This document shows positions 1 through 12,043 of a stretch of DNA of 64,000 nucleotides, piece after piece. The position numbers and the translations under genes were made by a program. How positions within the stretch are numbered: the first letter of the stretch is position 1; each line of letters starts with the position of its first letter. Under the pieces are notes generated by a model, which did no database searches, was not told the origin of the DNA, and saw nothing but the letters and a program-made list of their open reading frames with translations. Source of the DNA: Hibiscus mutabilis (Eukaryota; Streptophyta; Magnoliopsida; Malvales; Malvaceae); contig CM033747.1 in NCBI GenBank assembly GCA_019671005.1, positions 25,695,188 to 25,759,187 of the forward strand, in the 5' to 3' direction.

Positions 1-741
1 TCACCCAAATCCTAATACACTTGAGCATATAATGACATTTAAGCTCACAAGTGTTGTCTATACAAAGAATGTAAATTTAAGGTCCTAAGACAATTTTGGC
101 ATCATAATGTTGTTGGCATTGAGATCATTAGTTTTTGCTGAAGCTTGACGGTCCCTTTTATACTGCTAAATGAGTTCCTAGCCGTTGGAAACTGTTGGGA
201 TTAAATTGTATCTGTTGGAGCTTTTCTTTCTCGCAACAAATACAGTTATGCAACCTTCGGTATCGGTACGCGAGTAGGTGTATCGGTACTGGTACTAGTC
301 GTTATGCTCATTTCTGATTGTGCGTATTGGTACGCCATTTCAGAATGCCAGGGACCGTATCGGTACGACCTGTAGTTCAAAACACCGTTGGGAAATAGCC
401 TTTGGGGGTGGTTGAAAATAGGATCGATACACGTATAAACGTATTGGTACGATCCTATCCGTATCGGTATGCCTAGGGGCGTATCGGTACGGTTTTTCGG
501 TTCTAGAATTTTCCTGTAGCAAAAACCCTTATCTATATCGTTACGGGGTGTAACCGTATCGGTACGGACGTGTTGAAATTTTAAGTTTGGCTACTTAAAA
601 ACATTTAAAGCACTTCCAAAATCTCGAAAAAAAACTTCTCAAACTTATTTTCAAGTTGTTTGGACTTAAAAACATTTTTGAAACCTTTTCATTTTAGTCC
701 AAAGCTATTTTTCAATTTTATATCAAAGCAAAATCCTAACA
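1..741 (-). repeat. LTR copy A of gag-only Copia array (partial)
   Basis: This is the distal part of an LTR, entering from the left window edge and ending in CCTAACA. A polypurine tract lies next to it at 742-755, read on the minus strand. It holds about eight GTATCGGTAC-like motifs between 260 and 570. Confidence 0.8.
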
Positions 742-2551
742 ATCCCTCCTTTTTGATATAATAAAACCAACTTGAAAATTTGTTTTTGAGATTCTCCCCT
801 TTAGTAAAATAAGATTTGAAAAAGAAATTAATTGTTGAAAATCTTATAAGCTCCCCTTATTCATTTGAAAATTCAATTTTTCAAAACATTTTCCCCTTTT
901 TTGTTATATCAAAAATGGTTCAAACTTTAAAGATCTATAACAATGGAGAGTTAAATAATATCGACAAAAATAAGTTTTGTTTTAAAATTGGCTCCCCCTT
1001 ACTCAAGCATAATTCAAATTTTAGTCCAACAATTATGATAAACTAGTTGAATTAAAAAAAATCAAATAAAATAAATAAAATTCAACTAATTATTACCACA
1101 CTTGAACCAAAGGTAGGATGTGAAGTCTTCCTTCTTCAAGTGTTCTTCCTTGTGTGTCAAGAGCTTCCATAAGTTTGACTTTGATCACCAATAGCTCAAG
1201 CACACCTACAATAAGACAATCAAGTGATTTTTGGTATCCAAATTGCTTTACATCCTTTGGCATTAGTCTAAAAAATTTTATTCCCCTTTGGAATCCGTTT
1301 TTCAATGTCTTCCTTTTTCTTTGAAATAATTAATCCCTTAGGGACCCAAATAGATTTTACAATTTTATCATTTATAAATCTTGGGGAATTTGATTGCCTT
1401 TGATAAAATTTTGATTTTCCAAAATTGTTTCTCATTTGTGATCCGTTCGAAATCAAATCTTTTTCCTTCTTAAGATCATCCACCTCATTTTGATGATCTT
1501 TTTCAATCTTTTGAAGCAAATTTTGCAAATTTAAAACTTTAAGATTAAAATCTTTGATTTTTGCTTCAAACTCCAAATTGGTTTTAAAAGCAAATCATTT
1601 TCGTTTTTCAATTTTGAAATCAACTTTTTATTTTTCGAAAACTAATCTTTGAGCTCAAAAACCAATTCGTCATATGCTTCTTGTAACTCATCAAATGTGT
1701 AAGAATTAGAAATAGCTTGGACATTAACTCAAAAACCATCTCTTCATCTTCACTTTCCTCTTCACTTGAATCTTCTTGATGGCTTGTGGATGATTTATGA
1801 GCTACTATGTTTAGATATTTGAATCCGAGCTCTTTGATCTTCTTCTCATTCTCCTCTCTCAATAGCTTGGACATTAACTCATGGTAAGAAACGACCCAAT
1901 TAGCTCATCAAGCTTGAGCTCATTTAAGTTCTTGGCCTTAATGATGGTCGTTTTCTTGTTCTCCCATGATTAGGGAAGTGAGTAAATCAACTTCAGAACG
2001 AGTTTGTCTTCTGAATCTCCTCTCTATATCTTTTAGCTCATTGAGGATTATGGAGAAACGGTCGAACATACTCTTGATGTATTCATTCGGATCCATCTCG
2101 AAGTTTTCGTAGTTGAGGTTGAGTAGACCTATCTTTGTCTCCTTCACCTTGTATGTACCTTCATGGATTATTTCAAGCTTGTCCCATACTTCCTTGGCAC
2201 TCTCACAAGAAGATACCTTTGCATATTCATCTGGGCCTAATGCACAAAATAGAATGCGCAAGGCTTTGCAATTGAGCTCCATCATCTTCTTGTCGTTGGC
2301 ATTCCATTCCACCTTGCTTTTTGTTGGCATGAACGGTTCATCTTCAACAAGATCCCACAGACGATAATCTTTGGCCTTGATAAAGTACATCATCCTATTA
2401 TTCCAATAGGCATAATGTTCGCCGTTAAAGAAGGGTGGCTTGTCAATGGATTACGCCATAGAAACCGGTTGACTTGTTGATTGGTCGAGTTTTTTGGATC
2501 GCCTCAATAGGATGTTAATCCCTCTCAATTAAGCCTTGCTATGATACCAAT
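742..2551 (-). pseudogene. Broken gag of array unit 1
   Basis: Minus-strand reading frames at 1938-2393, 1620-1874 and 1268-1576 are pieces of one Copia gag. The 1938-2393 piece is the UBN2/gag-polypeptide domain of LTR-Copia type, with the typical sequence around YRLWDLVEDEPF and LFCALGPDEY. The CCHC zinc knuckle seen in units 2 and 3 is missing here. The acidic SSEEESEDEE stretch joins directly to a short 21-bp duplication (1711-1731) of sequence found at 1861-1881. A coiled-coil, Lys/Glu-rich tail follows. The PBS at 2538-2549 reads TGGTATCATAGC on the minus strand, one base off the tRNA-iMet site. The product cannot be made as one protein. Confidence 0.75.
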
Positions 2552-3660
2552 AGTTGGGCTCGATAAATCAACCAAAATTTCCTTCCAAGTGGTAGAGAAG
2601 TTGCTAATGGGAGATTTTTGTAGGAAGCAAAAATATAGAAAATTGACACAAGAATTTTAGAGTGGTTCAGCTTTCTAACCAAAGCCTACATCCACTATCT
2701 TAGCTTTTCCACTAAGGATTTCAACCAATTTACTAAGAATTCTTCCCCTTTTCAAGGCTTAGGAGGAAAACTTTTACAACCAAGACTCACTCACCAAGTC
2801 TAGCATCCAAGGCTCACAAACTGAGCATTGGGAACACTCTCTAACAGAAGAAATTATAAGCAAACTGAAATCCCTCTTAAAAGTATGTGTTTGCACTCTA
2901 AATCACTCACCCTAATCCTAATACACTTGAGCATAGAATGACATTTAAGCTCACAAGTGTTGTCTATACAAAGAATGGGAATTTAAGGCCCTAAGCCAAT
3001 TTTGGCATCACAATGTTGTTGGAATTGAGATCATTAGTTGTTGCTGAAGCTTGAAGGTCCCTTTTATACTCCCAAATGAGTTCCTAGCCGTTGGAGACCG
3101 TTGGGATTGAATTTGAGCCACTGGTAATTTTTCCCCCCAATAAATATAGTTCTGCAGCCTTTAGTATCAGTACGTAGGCAGGCGTATCAGTACTGGTACT
3201 AGCTGTTATGCTCATTTTTTACTGTGCGTATCTGTACACCTTGGTCCATTTCGGTACATTCAGAATTTCGGGGACCGTATCGTACGACCTATAGTTCAAA
3301 AGACCATTGGGAAATAGTCATTGGGGGTGGTTGAAAACATGATCTGTACGCGTATAAGCGTATCGGTATGATCCTATCTGTATAGGTACACCTAGGGGCG
3401 TATCGATACAGTTTTTCGGTTTTGGAATTTTCCTGTAGCAAAAATCCTTATCTGTATCGATACGGGGTCTAACTGTATCTATACGGACGTGTTGAAATTT
3501 GAAGTTTGGCTACTTCAAAACATTTAAAGCACTTCCAAAACCTCTAAAGAACTTCTCAAATTTATTTTCAAGTTGTTTGGACTTAAAAACATTTTTAAAA
3601 CCATTTCAATTTAGTCCAAAACCAATTTTCAATTATTATATCAAAACAAATATCCTAACA
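2552..3660 (-). repeat. LTR copy B of gag-only Copia array
   Basis: Full-length LTR of about 1.11 kb shared between units 1 and 2. Its low-coordinate edge abuts the unit 1 PBS (2538-2549) and its high-coordinate edge abuts the unit 2 purine tract (from 3661). It therefore serves as 5' LTR of one unit and 3' LTR of the next. It carries degenerate GTATCGGTAC motifs between about 3160 and 3490. Confidence 0.82.
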
Positions 3661-5707
3661 ATCTCGCCATTTTGATATAATAAAACCAACTTGAAAAAAT
3701 GTTTTTGAGATTCTCCCCCTTAGTAAAAATAAGATTTGAATAAGAGAATATTTTTTGAAAATCTTATATACTCCCCTTATTCATTTGAAAATTCAATTTT
3801 TTCAAAACATTCTCCCCCTTTTTGTTATATCAAAAATGGTTCAAACTTTAAAGATCAATAAGATATGAGAGTTAAAGAAAATTGACAAAAATAAGTTTAG
3901 TTTTAAAATTGGCTCCCTTTGACTGAAGCAACATTCAAATTATGTACAATAATTATGATAAACTAGTTGAATTAAAAAAAATAAACTTCAACTAATTTTA
4001 CCACACTTGAACCAAAGGTAGGATGTGATGCCTTCCTTCTTCTAGTGTTATTCGCTGTGTGTCAAGAGCTTCCATAAGTTTGACTTTGGTCACCAATGGC
4101 TCAAGCACAACTACAATAAGACAATCAAGTGATTTTTGGTATCCAGATTGCTTTGGATCCTTTGGCATTAGTCTCAAAAATTTTATTCCCCTTTGGAATC
4201 CATTTTTCAATGTCTTCATTTTTCTTTGAAATAATTAACCCATTAGGGACCCAAATAGATTTTACAATTTTACCATTTATAAATCTTTGGGAATTTGATT
4301 GCCTTTGATAAAATTTTGATTTTCCAAAAATAATTCTCTTTTGTAATTCGTTGAAAATCAAATCTTTTTCCTTCTTAAGACCATCCACCACATTTTGATG
4401 ATCTTTTTCAATCTTTTGAAGCAAATTTTGTAAATTTAAAACTTTAAGCTCAAAATCTTTGATTTTTGCTTCAAACACCAAATTGGTTTTTAAAAGCAAA
4501 TCATTTTTGTTTTTCAATTTTGAAACCAACTTTTTAGTGTTTGAAAATGAATCCTTGAACTCAAAAACCATTTCGTCATATGCTTCTTCTAACTCAATAA
4601 ATGTGTAAGAATTAGAAATAGGTGAGTTAGAAGCTACCTCTCCCTCTTGGAGGGCCATCAAGCATAGGTGGGCTACCTCATATTCATCGGTAGAGTCTTC
4701 ATCACTCCATGTTGCCACATATGCTTTCTTTGAAGATGATCCCTTTTTGTTGAAGCGGGGGCAAACGTATTTGGTGTGCTTCGTGTTCTTGCAATCAGAG
4801 CACTTGGGATTTTTCATCTTCTTCTTCGATTTGTGCTTGGATTCTTTCTTTTCGCTCTTCATGAATTGACCAAAACTTTTGAAGAGATAGGCCATCTCTT
4901 TATCTCACTTTCATTCTCACTTGAATCTTCTTGATGGATTGTGGAGGATTATGAGCTACTACGTTTAGATCTTCGAATCTGAGCTCTTTGATCTTCTTCT
5001 TCTTCTCCTCTCTCAATGGCTTGGACATCAACTCATGGGTAAGAAGCGGCCCAATTAGCTCATCAAGCTTGAGCTCCTTTAAGTTCTTGGCTTTAATGAT
5101 GGTCGTCTTCTTGCTCTCCCATGATTTGGGAAATATGTAAATCAACTTTCAAATGAGTTTTTCTTCCGAACTCTCCCATCCAAATCATTTTAGCTCGTTG
5201 AGGATTGTGGAGAAATAGTCGAACATACTCTTGATGTCTTTATTTATATCCATCTTGAAGTTTTTGTAATTGAGATTGAGTAGACCAATCTTTGTCTCAT
5301 TCACCTCGTTTGTACCTTCATGGATTACTTCAAGCTTTCCCATTCTTCCTTGGCACTCTCACAAGAAGATACCTTTGCATATTCATCTGGGCCTAATGCA
5401 CAAAATAGAATGTGCAAGGCTTTGCAATTGAGCTCCATTATCTTCTTTTCGTTGGCATTCCGTTCCACCTTGCTTTTTGTTTTCATGAACGGTCCAACTT
5501 CAACAAGATCCCATAGACGATAATATGTGGCCTTGATTAAGTACATCATCCTATTCATTCAATAGGCATAATGTTCACCGTTGAAGAATGGTGGCTTGTC
5601 AATGGATTGCGCTATGGAAACTGGTTGACTTGTTGATTGGTCGAGTTTGCCGGATTGCCTCAATAGGATGTTAATCCCTCTTGATTGAGCCTTGCTCTGA
5701 TACCAAC
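3661..5707 (-). pseudogene. Broken gag of array unit 2
   Basis: The gag of this unit is split into minus-strand frames at 5325-5558, 4900-5145 and 4125-4895. The last is the longest open piece of the array (256 codons). It begins with a Lys-rich stretch, then a CCHC zinc knuckle of exact spacing CX2CX4HX4C (CSDCKNTKHTKYVC). An acidic segment and the LCLMAL block typical of Sirevirus-like gag follow, then a long coiled coil of Lys/Glu/Leu heptads. The gag would package element RNA. Frameshifts upstream remove the UBN2 domain from this frame. The PBS at 5694-5705 (TGGTATCAGAGC on the minus strand) matches the plant initiator tRNA-Met site exactly. Confidence 0.78.
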
Positions 5708-6819
5708 TGTTAGGCTCGATAAATCAACCGAAATTGCTTTCATGTGGAGGAGAAGTTGCTAATGGGTGATTTTTGTGGGAAGCAAAAATATAGAAAATTG
5801 ACACAAGAATTTTAGAGTGGTTCGGCTTTCTAACCAAAGCCTACATCCACTACCTTAGCTTTCCCACTAAGGATTTCAACCAATTCACTAAGAATTCTTC
5901 CCCTTTTCAAAGTTTAGGAGGAACCCTTTTACAACCTAGACTCACTCACCAAGTCTAGCATCTAAGGCTCACAAACCAAGCTTTGGGAACACTCTCTAAC
6001 AAAAGAAATTCTAAGAAAACTGAAATCACTCTTAAAGGTATGTGTTTTCACTCTAAAGCACTCACTCAAATCCTAATACACTTGAGCATATAATGACATT
6101 TAAGCTTACAAGTGTTGTCTATACAAAGAATGGACTTAAAGGCCCTAAGACAATTTTGGCATCATAATGTTGTTGGCATTGAGATCATTAGTTGTTGCTG
6201 AAGCTCGAAGGTCCCTTTTATACTCCCAAATGATTTCTTAGCCGTTGGAGACCATTAGGATTGAATTAGAGCCGTTGGGGCTTTTCTTTCCCGCAATAAA
6301 TGTAGTTCTGCAGCCTTTAGTATCGGTACACAGGTACCGTATCGGTACTAGTACTAGCCGTTTTGCTTATTTCTAACTATGCGTATCTATACGCCTTGGT
6401 CCGTTTTGGTATGCCATTTTGGAACGCCAGGGACCGTATCAGTACGACTTGCAGTTCAAAAGATTGTTGGGAAATAGCCGCCGAGGGTGGTTGAAAACAT
6501 GATCGGTACGCGTATAAGCATATTGGTACGATCCTATCCGTATCGATACGCCTAGGGGTGTATCGGTACGTTTTTTTAGTTTTGGAATTTTCCTACAACA
6601 AAAACACTTATCTGTATCGATACGGGGTGTAACCGTATCGGTACAGACATGTTGAAATTTCAAGTTTGGCTACTTAAGAACTTTTAAACCACTTCCAAAA
6701 CCTCTCAAAAACATCTCAAACTTATTTTCAAGTTGTTTGGACTGAAAAACATTTTTGAAACCTTTTCAATTTAGTCCAAAACTATTTTTCAAGTATTATA
6801 TCAAAACAAATATCCTAAA
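5708..6819 (-). repeat. LTR copy C of gag-only Copia array
   Basis: Starts TGTTAGGCTCG next to the unit 2 PBS and ends in a slightly altered CCTAA(C)A next to the unit 3 purine tract (about 6820-6836, reading AAAAAGGGGGAGAT on the minus strand). Length is about 1.11 kb. Confidence 0.82.
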
Positions 6820-8883
6820 ATCTCCCCCTTTTTGATATAATATAACCAACTTGAAAAGTTGTTTTTGAGATTCTCCTCCTTAGTAAAAATAAGATTTGAA
6901 TAAGAGATTAATTGTTGGAAATCTTATATGCTCCCCCTTATTCATTTGAAAATTCAAGTTTTCAAAACATTCTCCCCTTTTTGTTATATCAAAAATGGTT
7001 CAAACTTTAAAGACCAATAACAATGGAGAGTTAAAGAAAATTGACAAAAATAAGTTTGTTTTAAAATTGGCTCCCCCTTACTCAAGCATCATTCAAATGT
7101 TAGCCCAACAATTATGATACACTAGTTGAATCAAAAAAATAAATCAAATAAAATAAAAAATTCAACTAATTTTTATCACACTTGAACCAAAGGTAGGATG
7201 TGAAGCCTTCCTTCTTCAAGAGTTCTTCCTTGTGTTACAAGAGCTTCCATAAGTTTGATTTTGATCACCAGTGGCTCACGCACACCTACAATAAGATAAT
7301 CAAGTGATTTTTGGTATCCAAATTGCTTTGGATACTTTGGCATTAGTCTCAAAAATTTTATTCCCCTTTGGAATCCATTTTTAAATGTCTTTCCTTTTCT
7401 TTGAAAACATCAATCCCTTAGGGACCCAAATAGATTTTACAATTTTACCATTTATAAACTTGGGGAATTTGATTGCCTTTGATAAAATTTTGATTTTTCA
7501 AAATTGTTTCTCTTCTATAATTCGTTGGAAATCAAATCTTTTTCCTTCTTAAGATCATCGACCTCATTTTGATGATATTTTTCAATCTTTTGAAGCAAAT
7601 TTTACAAATTTAAAACTTTAAGATCAAAATCTTTGATTTTTGCTTCAAACTCAAAATTGGTTTTTATAAGCAAATTATTTCCATTTTTCAATTTTGAAAT
7701 CAAGTTTTTATTTTTCGAAAATGAATCATTGAACTCAAAAACCAATTCGTCATATGCTTCTTGTAACTCATAAAATGTGCATGAATTAGAAATACGCGAG
7801 TTAGAAGCTACCTCTCCCTCTTGGAGGGCCATCAAGCATAGGTGGGCTACCTCATCTTCATCGGTGGAGTCTTCATCACTCCATGTTGCCACATATGCTT
7901 TAGTTGAAGATGATCCTTTTTTGTTGAAGCGAAGGCAATCGTATTTGCTGTGCCTTTTGTTCTTGCATTCGGAGCACTTGGGATTGTTCATCTACTTCTT
8001 CGATTCATGCTTTGATTCTTTCTTTTTGCTCTTTATGAATCAGGGAAATTTTTGAAGAGATAGTCCATCTCTTCATCTTCACTTTCCTCCTCACTTGAAT
8101 CTTCTTGATGGCTTGTAGAGGATTTATGAGCTTCTATGTTTAGATCTTCGAATCCAAGCTCTTTGATCTTCTTCTCCTTTTCCTCTCTCAATGGCTTGGA
8201 CATCAACTCATAGGTAAGAAGTGACCCAATTAGCTCATCAAGCTTGAGCTCCTTTAAGTTTTTGGCCTCAATGATGGCCGTCTTCTTACTCTTCCATGAT
8301 TTAGGAAGTGAGTAAATCAACTTCCGAACGAGTTTGTCTTCCAAAATCTCCTATCCAAATCCTTTTAGCTCGTTGAGGTTTGTGGAGAAACAGTCGAACA
8401 TACTCTTGATGTCTTCATCAGGAACCATCTTGAAGTTTTCATAGTTGAGGTTGAGTAGTCCAATCTTTGACTCTTTCACCTCGTTTTTACCTTCATACAT
8501 TACTTCAAGCTTGTCCCATAATTCCTTGGCACTCTCACAAGAAGATACCTGTGTATATTCATCCAGGCCTAATGCACAAAATAGAATGTACAAGGCTTTG
8601 CAATTGAGCTCCATCATCTTCTTGTCGTTGGCATTCCATTCCACCTTGTATTTTATTGGCACAAATGGTCCATCTTCAACAAGATCCCAGAGACGATAAT
8701 CTTTAGCCTTGATGAAGTACATCATCCTATTCTTCCAATAGGCATAATGTTCACCGTCGAAGAAGGGTGGCTTGTCAATGGATTGTGCCATGAAAACTGG
8801 TTGACTTGTTGACTGGTCGAGTTTGCCGGATCACCTTAATAGGATGTTAATCCATCTCGATTAAGCCTTCCTCTGATACCGAT
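6820..8883 (-). pseudogene. Broken gag of array unit 3 (best-preserved N-terminus)
   Basis: The gag start is visible at 8791 (MAQSIDKPPFFDGEHYAYW), the DUF4219/UBN2 entry typical of LTR-Copia gag. The frame stays open from 8791 to 8354. A single in-frame TAG at 8351-8353 follows, then it continues in the same frame to 8033 (KLIYSLPKSW, then an acidic SSEEESEDEE stretch). The zinc knuckle CSECKNKRHSKYDC and the coiled-coil tail lie at 7602-7991 after a further break. After gag the unit runs straight into non-coding sequence and the purine tract, so pol was absent rather than merely broken. Confidence 0.8.
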
Positions 8884-9839
8884 TGTTGGGCTCGATGAAT
8901 CAACCGAAATTACTTGCCAAGTGGTAGAGAAGTTGCTAATGAGTGATTTTTGTGGGAAGCAAAAATATAGAAAATTGACACAAGAATTTTAGAGTGGTTC
9001 GGCTTTCTAACCAAAGCCTACATCCACTATCGTAGCTTTCCCACTAAGTATTTCAACCAATTTACTAAGAATTCTTTCTCTTTTCAAGGCTTAGGACGAA
9101 AACCTTTACAACCTAGACTCATTCACCAAGTCCAGCATACAAGGCTTAGAAACCGAGCTTTCGGAACACTCTATAGCAAAAGAAATTCTAAGCAAACTGA
9201 AATCCCTCTTAAAGGTATGTGTCTGCAATCTAAAGCACTCACCCAAATCCTAATACACTTGAGCATATAATGACATTTAAGCTCACAATTGTTGTCTATA
9301 CAAAGAATGGGAATTTAAGGCCCTAAGACAATTTTGGCATCATAATGTCGTTGGCATTGAGATCATTAGATGTTGCTGAAGCTTGAAGGTCATTTTTATA
9401 CTCCCAAATGAGTTCCTAGCCATTGGAGACCGTTAGGATTGAATTGGAGCCATTGGATCTTTTTCCCCGAAATATATGTAGTTCTGTAGCCTTCGGTATC
9501 GGTACGCAGATAGGTATATCGGTACTGGTACTAGCCATTATGCTCATTTCTGACTATGTGTATCGGTACACCATGGTCCGTTTTGGTACGCCATTTCAGA
9601 ACGCCAGGGACCGTATTGGTACGACGTGCAATTCAAAAGACCGTTGGGAAATAGCTATTGGGGATGGTTGAAAACAGGATTGGTACGCGTATAAGCGTAT
9701 CGGTGTGATCCTATTCGGATCGGTACTCCTAGGGGCGTATCGATACGATTTTTCAGTTTTGGAATTTTCCTATAGCAAAAACCTTATCTGTATCTATACG
9801 GGGTGTAACCGTATCGGTACGGATGTGTTGAAATTTGAA
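8884..9839 (-). repeat. LTR copy D of gag-only Copia array (truncated)
   Basis: Begins TGTTGGGCTCG beside the unit 3 PBS. At about 9839 it jumps from the sequence after GTGTTGAAATTTGAA directly into the start of another LTR. About 150 bp of this LTR, a whole internal region and about 25 bp of the next LTR are missing at the join. Confidence 0.78.
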
Positions 9840-10866
9840 TAAACTGAAATTGCTTGCCAGAAGTTGCTAATGGGTGATTTCTGTAGGAAGCAAAAATATA
9901 GAAAATTGACTCAAGAATTTTAGAGTGGTTCGACTTTCTAAACAAATCCTACATCCACTACCTTAGCTTCCCCACTAAGGATTTCAACCAATTCACTAAG
10001 AATTCTTCCCTTTTTCAAGGCTTAGGAGGAAACCTTTTACAACCTAGACGCACTCACCAAGTCTAGCATCCAAGGCTCACAAACCAAGATTTGGGAACAC
10101 TCTCTAACAAAAAAAAATTAAGCAAATTGAAATCCCTCTTAAAGGTATGTGTTTGCACTCTAAAGCACTTACCCAAATCCTAATACACTTGAGCATATAA
10201 TGACATTTAAGCTCAAAAGTATTGTCTATACAAAGTATGGGAATTTAAGGCCCTAAGACAAATTTGGCATCATAATGTTGTTGGCATTGAGATCATTAGT
10301 TTTTGCTAAATCTTGAAGGTCCCTTTTATACTTTCAAATAAGTTCCTAGCCATCGGAGACCATTGGGATTGAATTGGAGCCGTTGGGACTTTTCTTTCCC
10401 GCAATAAACGTAGTTCTGCAGCCTTTGATATTGGTATGCGGGTAGGTGTATCGGTACTGGTACTAGCTATTATGCTCATTTCTGACTGTGCATATCGGCA
10501 TGCCTTGGTCCATTTCGGTATGCCATTTCGAAACACCAAGGACCGTATCGGTACAAACTACATTTCAAAAAACTATTAGGAAATAGTCGTTGGGGGTATT
10601 TGAAACAGAATCGGTACACGTATAAGCGTATCAGTACAATTTTTTGGTTCTAGAATTTTCCTATAGCAAAAACCCTATCTGTATCGATACAGGGCGTAAC
10701 CGTATTGGTACGGATGTGTTGAAATTTGAAGTTTGGCTACTTAAAAACATTTAAAAACTTCTCAAACTTATTTTCAAGTTGTTTGGACTTAAAAACATTT
10801 TTGAAACCTTTTCAATTTAGTCTAAAACCATTTTTCAATTATTATATCAAAACAAATATCCTAACA
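9840..10866 (-). repeat. LTR copy E of gag-only Copia array (outer end)
   Basis: Lacks its first bases but runs to a clean CCTAACA end at 10866. The next base belongs to the Gypsy RT reading frame. This is the outer 5' edge of the array and its insertion site. The opposite edge lies left of the window, so the target duplication cannot be checked here. Confidence 0.78.
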
Positions 10867-11630
10867 CATAAAGCTTCATCTCTCTCAAGGCCTAAAGGAT
10901 AACTCGTAGATGGTAATCGTTCTCCTCTTTCGAGCGAGAGTACACCAAGATGTCATCTATGAAATCCACCACAAACTGGTCTAGATAAAGCTGGAAAATA
11001 CAATTCATTAGATCCATAAAAGCTACATGCCTGTTGGTAAGCCCAAATGGCATTACCAAGAACTCATATTGTCCATACCGTGTCCTAAAAGTGGTATTTT
11101 GGACGTCCCCTTCTACCACATTCAACTAGTAATAGCCCAATCTTAAATCAATCTTTAAAAACATGCAAGCACTCCTTAACTGGTCAAATAGATCATCGAT
11201 CCTTAGGAGGGGATAACGGTTCTTCACTGTTACCTTATTAAACTGTAGATAGTCAATACACATCCTTATCGACCCATCCTTTTTCTTAACAAATAGGACT
11301 AGTGCAGCCCAAGGTGAGATGCTCTGTCGAATAAAGTCCTTCTCTAACAACTCTTGAATCTGACTCTTCAACTCTCTCAACTCGGTGGGTGCCATATGAT
11401 ACGATGCAATTGACACTAGTGTTGTTCCAAGCATCACCTTAATTTTGAACTCTAACTCTCGATCAGGGGGTAATCCGGGTAGCTCATCGGGAAACACATC
11501 AGCAAACTTCCTAACTGTCCGCAGATTCTCTAACATCGGGCTCTCAACTCTGGTATCCACCACATGAGCCAGAAAGACTTCACAGCCCTGTTAAATCAAC
11601 TTTTGATCTGTCAAGGCTGACACCTCATTT
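10867..11630 (-). pseudogene. Gypsy reverse transcriptase, interrupted
   Basis: The minus-strand frame 11563-11126 carries FADVFPDELPGLPPDRE, the conserved entry to Tekay-type RT, then VLFVKKKDGSIRMCIDY and KNRYPLLRIDDLFDQL. It ends at a stop where the family has the GYHQ motif. The frame resumes at 11125-10892 with FRTRYGQYEFLVMPFGLTN and the catalytic FIDDILVYS (the YxDD position, with both Asp present). Coding similarity continues to LREMKLY, and at 10866 the sequence switches to the Copia LTR. RNase H and integrase are not in the window. Confidence 0.82.
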
Positions 11631-11639
11631 GAAAGACAA

Positions 11640-12020
11640 GGATTTTTTTCGCTCCTAACCATAAGCTAAGACCCATCCGAAACACGGAGTTTTAAACTCT
11701 TAGTCCTACAACCTATACTTGCATCATGCTCAAACAGTCAATCCATCCCCACTATGGCATCAAACTTATGAAACGATATTACCATCAAATCTGCAAGAAA
11801 CACTGAACCTTGAACCTCTATCGGACACCTCCTATAGACCTTATCAACTAGCGCATCATACCCCAACGGGCTAGTCACATAGAGTCCCACCTCAAGATCT
11901 TCAGCAAGTATGCCCTACTGCTCCGATATCCCACTACGGATGTAGGAATGGGTAGACCCTAAATCCATAAGAGCAACAATAGGAACAAAAAACAAGGTGA
12001 ACATACATGAGATAACATCG
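11640..12020 (-). pseudogene. Gypsy aspartic protease remnant
   Basis: A shifted minus-strand frame between gag and RT reads ALMDLGSTHSYI, the retropepsin active-site segment with DLG where DSG or DTG is usual. Further along come GSVFLADLMVISF and AIVGMDWL, the family's second conserved block. One in-frame stop lies shortly after the active site. Its role would have been to cut the Gag-Pol polyprotein. The order (gag, protease, RT) is normal for Gypsy elements. Confidence 0.65.
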
Positions 12021-12043
12021 TAACCTCACAGTCATCCTGTACC

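Larger units (their letters stand above)
1..10866 (-). mobile_element. Tandem LTR-sharing array of a gag-only Copia (Sirevirus-like, TR-GAG type) element
   Basis: On the minus strand the order is LTR, PBS, gag, PPT, LTR, repeated with a period of about 3.1 kb. LTRs lie at 1-741 (cut by the window edge), 2552-3660, 5708-6819, 8884-9839 (truncated) and 9840-10866 (truncated). Intact LTRs are about 1.11 kb and carry terminal TGTTAGG/CCTAACA. Each internal region is only about 1.8-2.1 kb and codes for gag alone; no protease, integrase or RT is present. Adjacent units share one LTR, as produced by unequal recombination between LTRs. Gag-only LTR elements are known as TR-GAGs, and the gag and multiple purine tracts resemble Sireviruses (family knowledge). 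Such an element would need enzymes supplied in trans. Confidence 0.85.
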
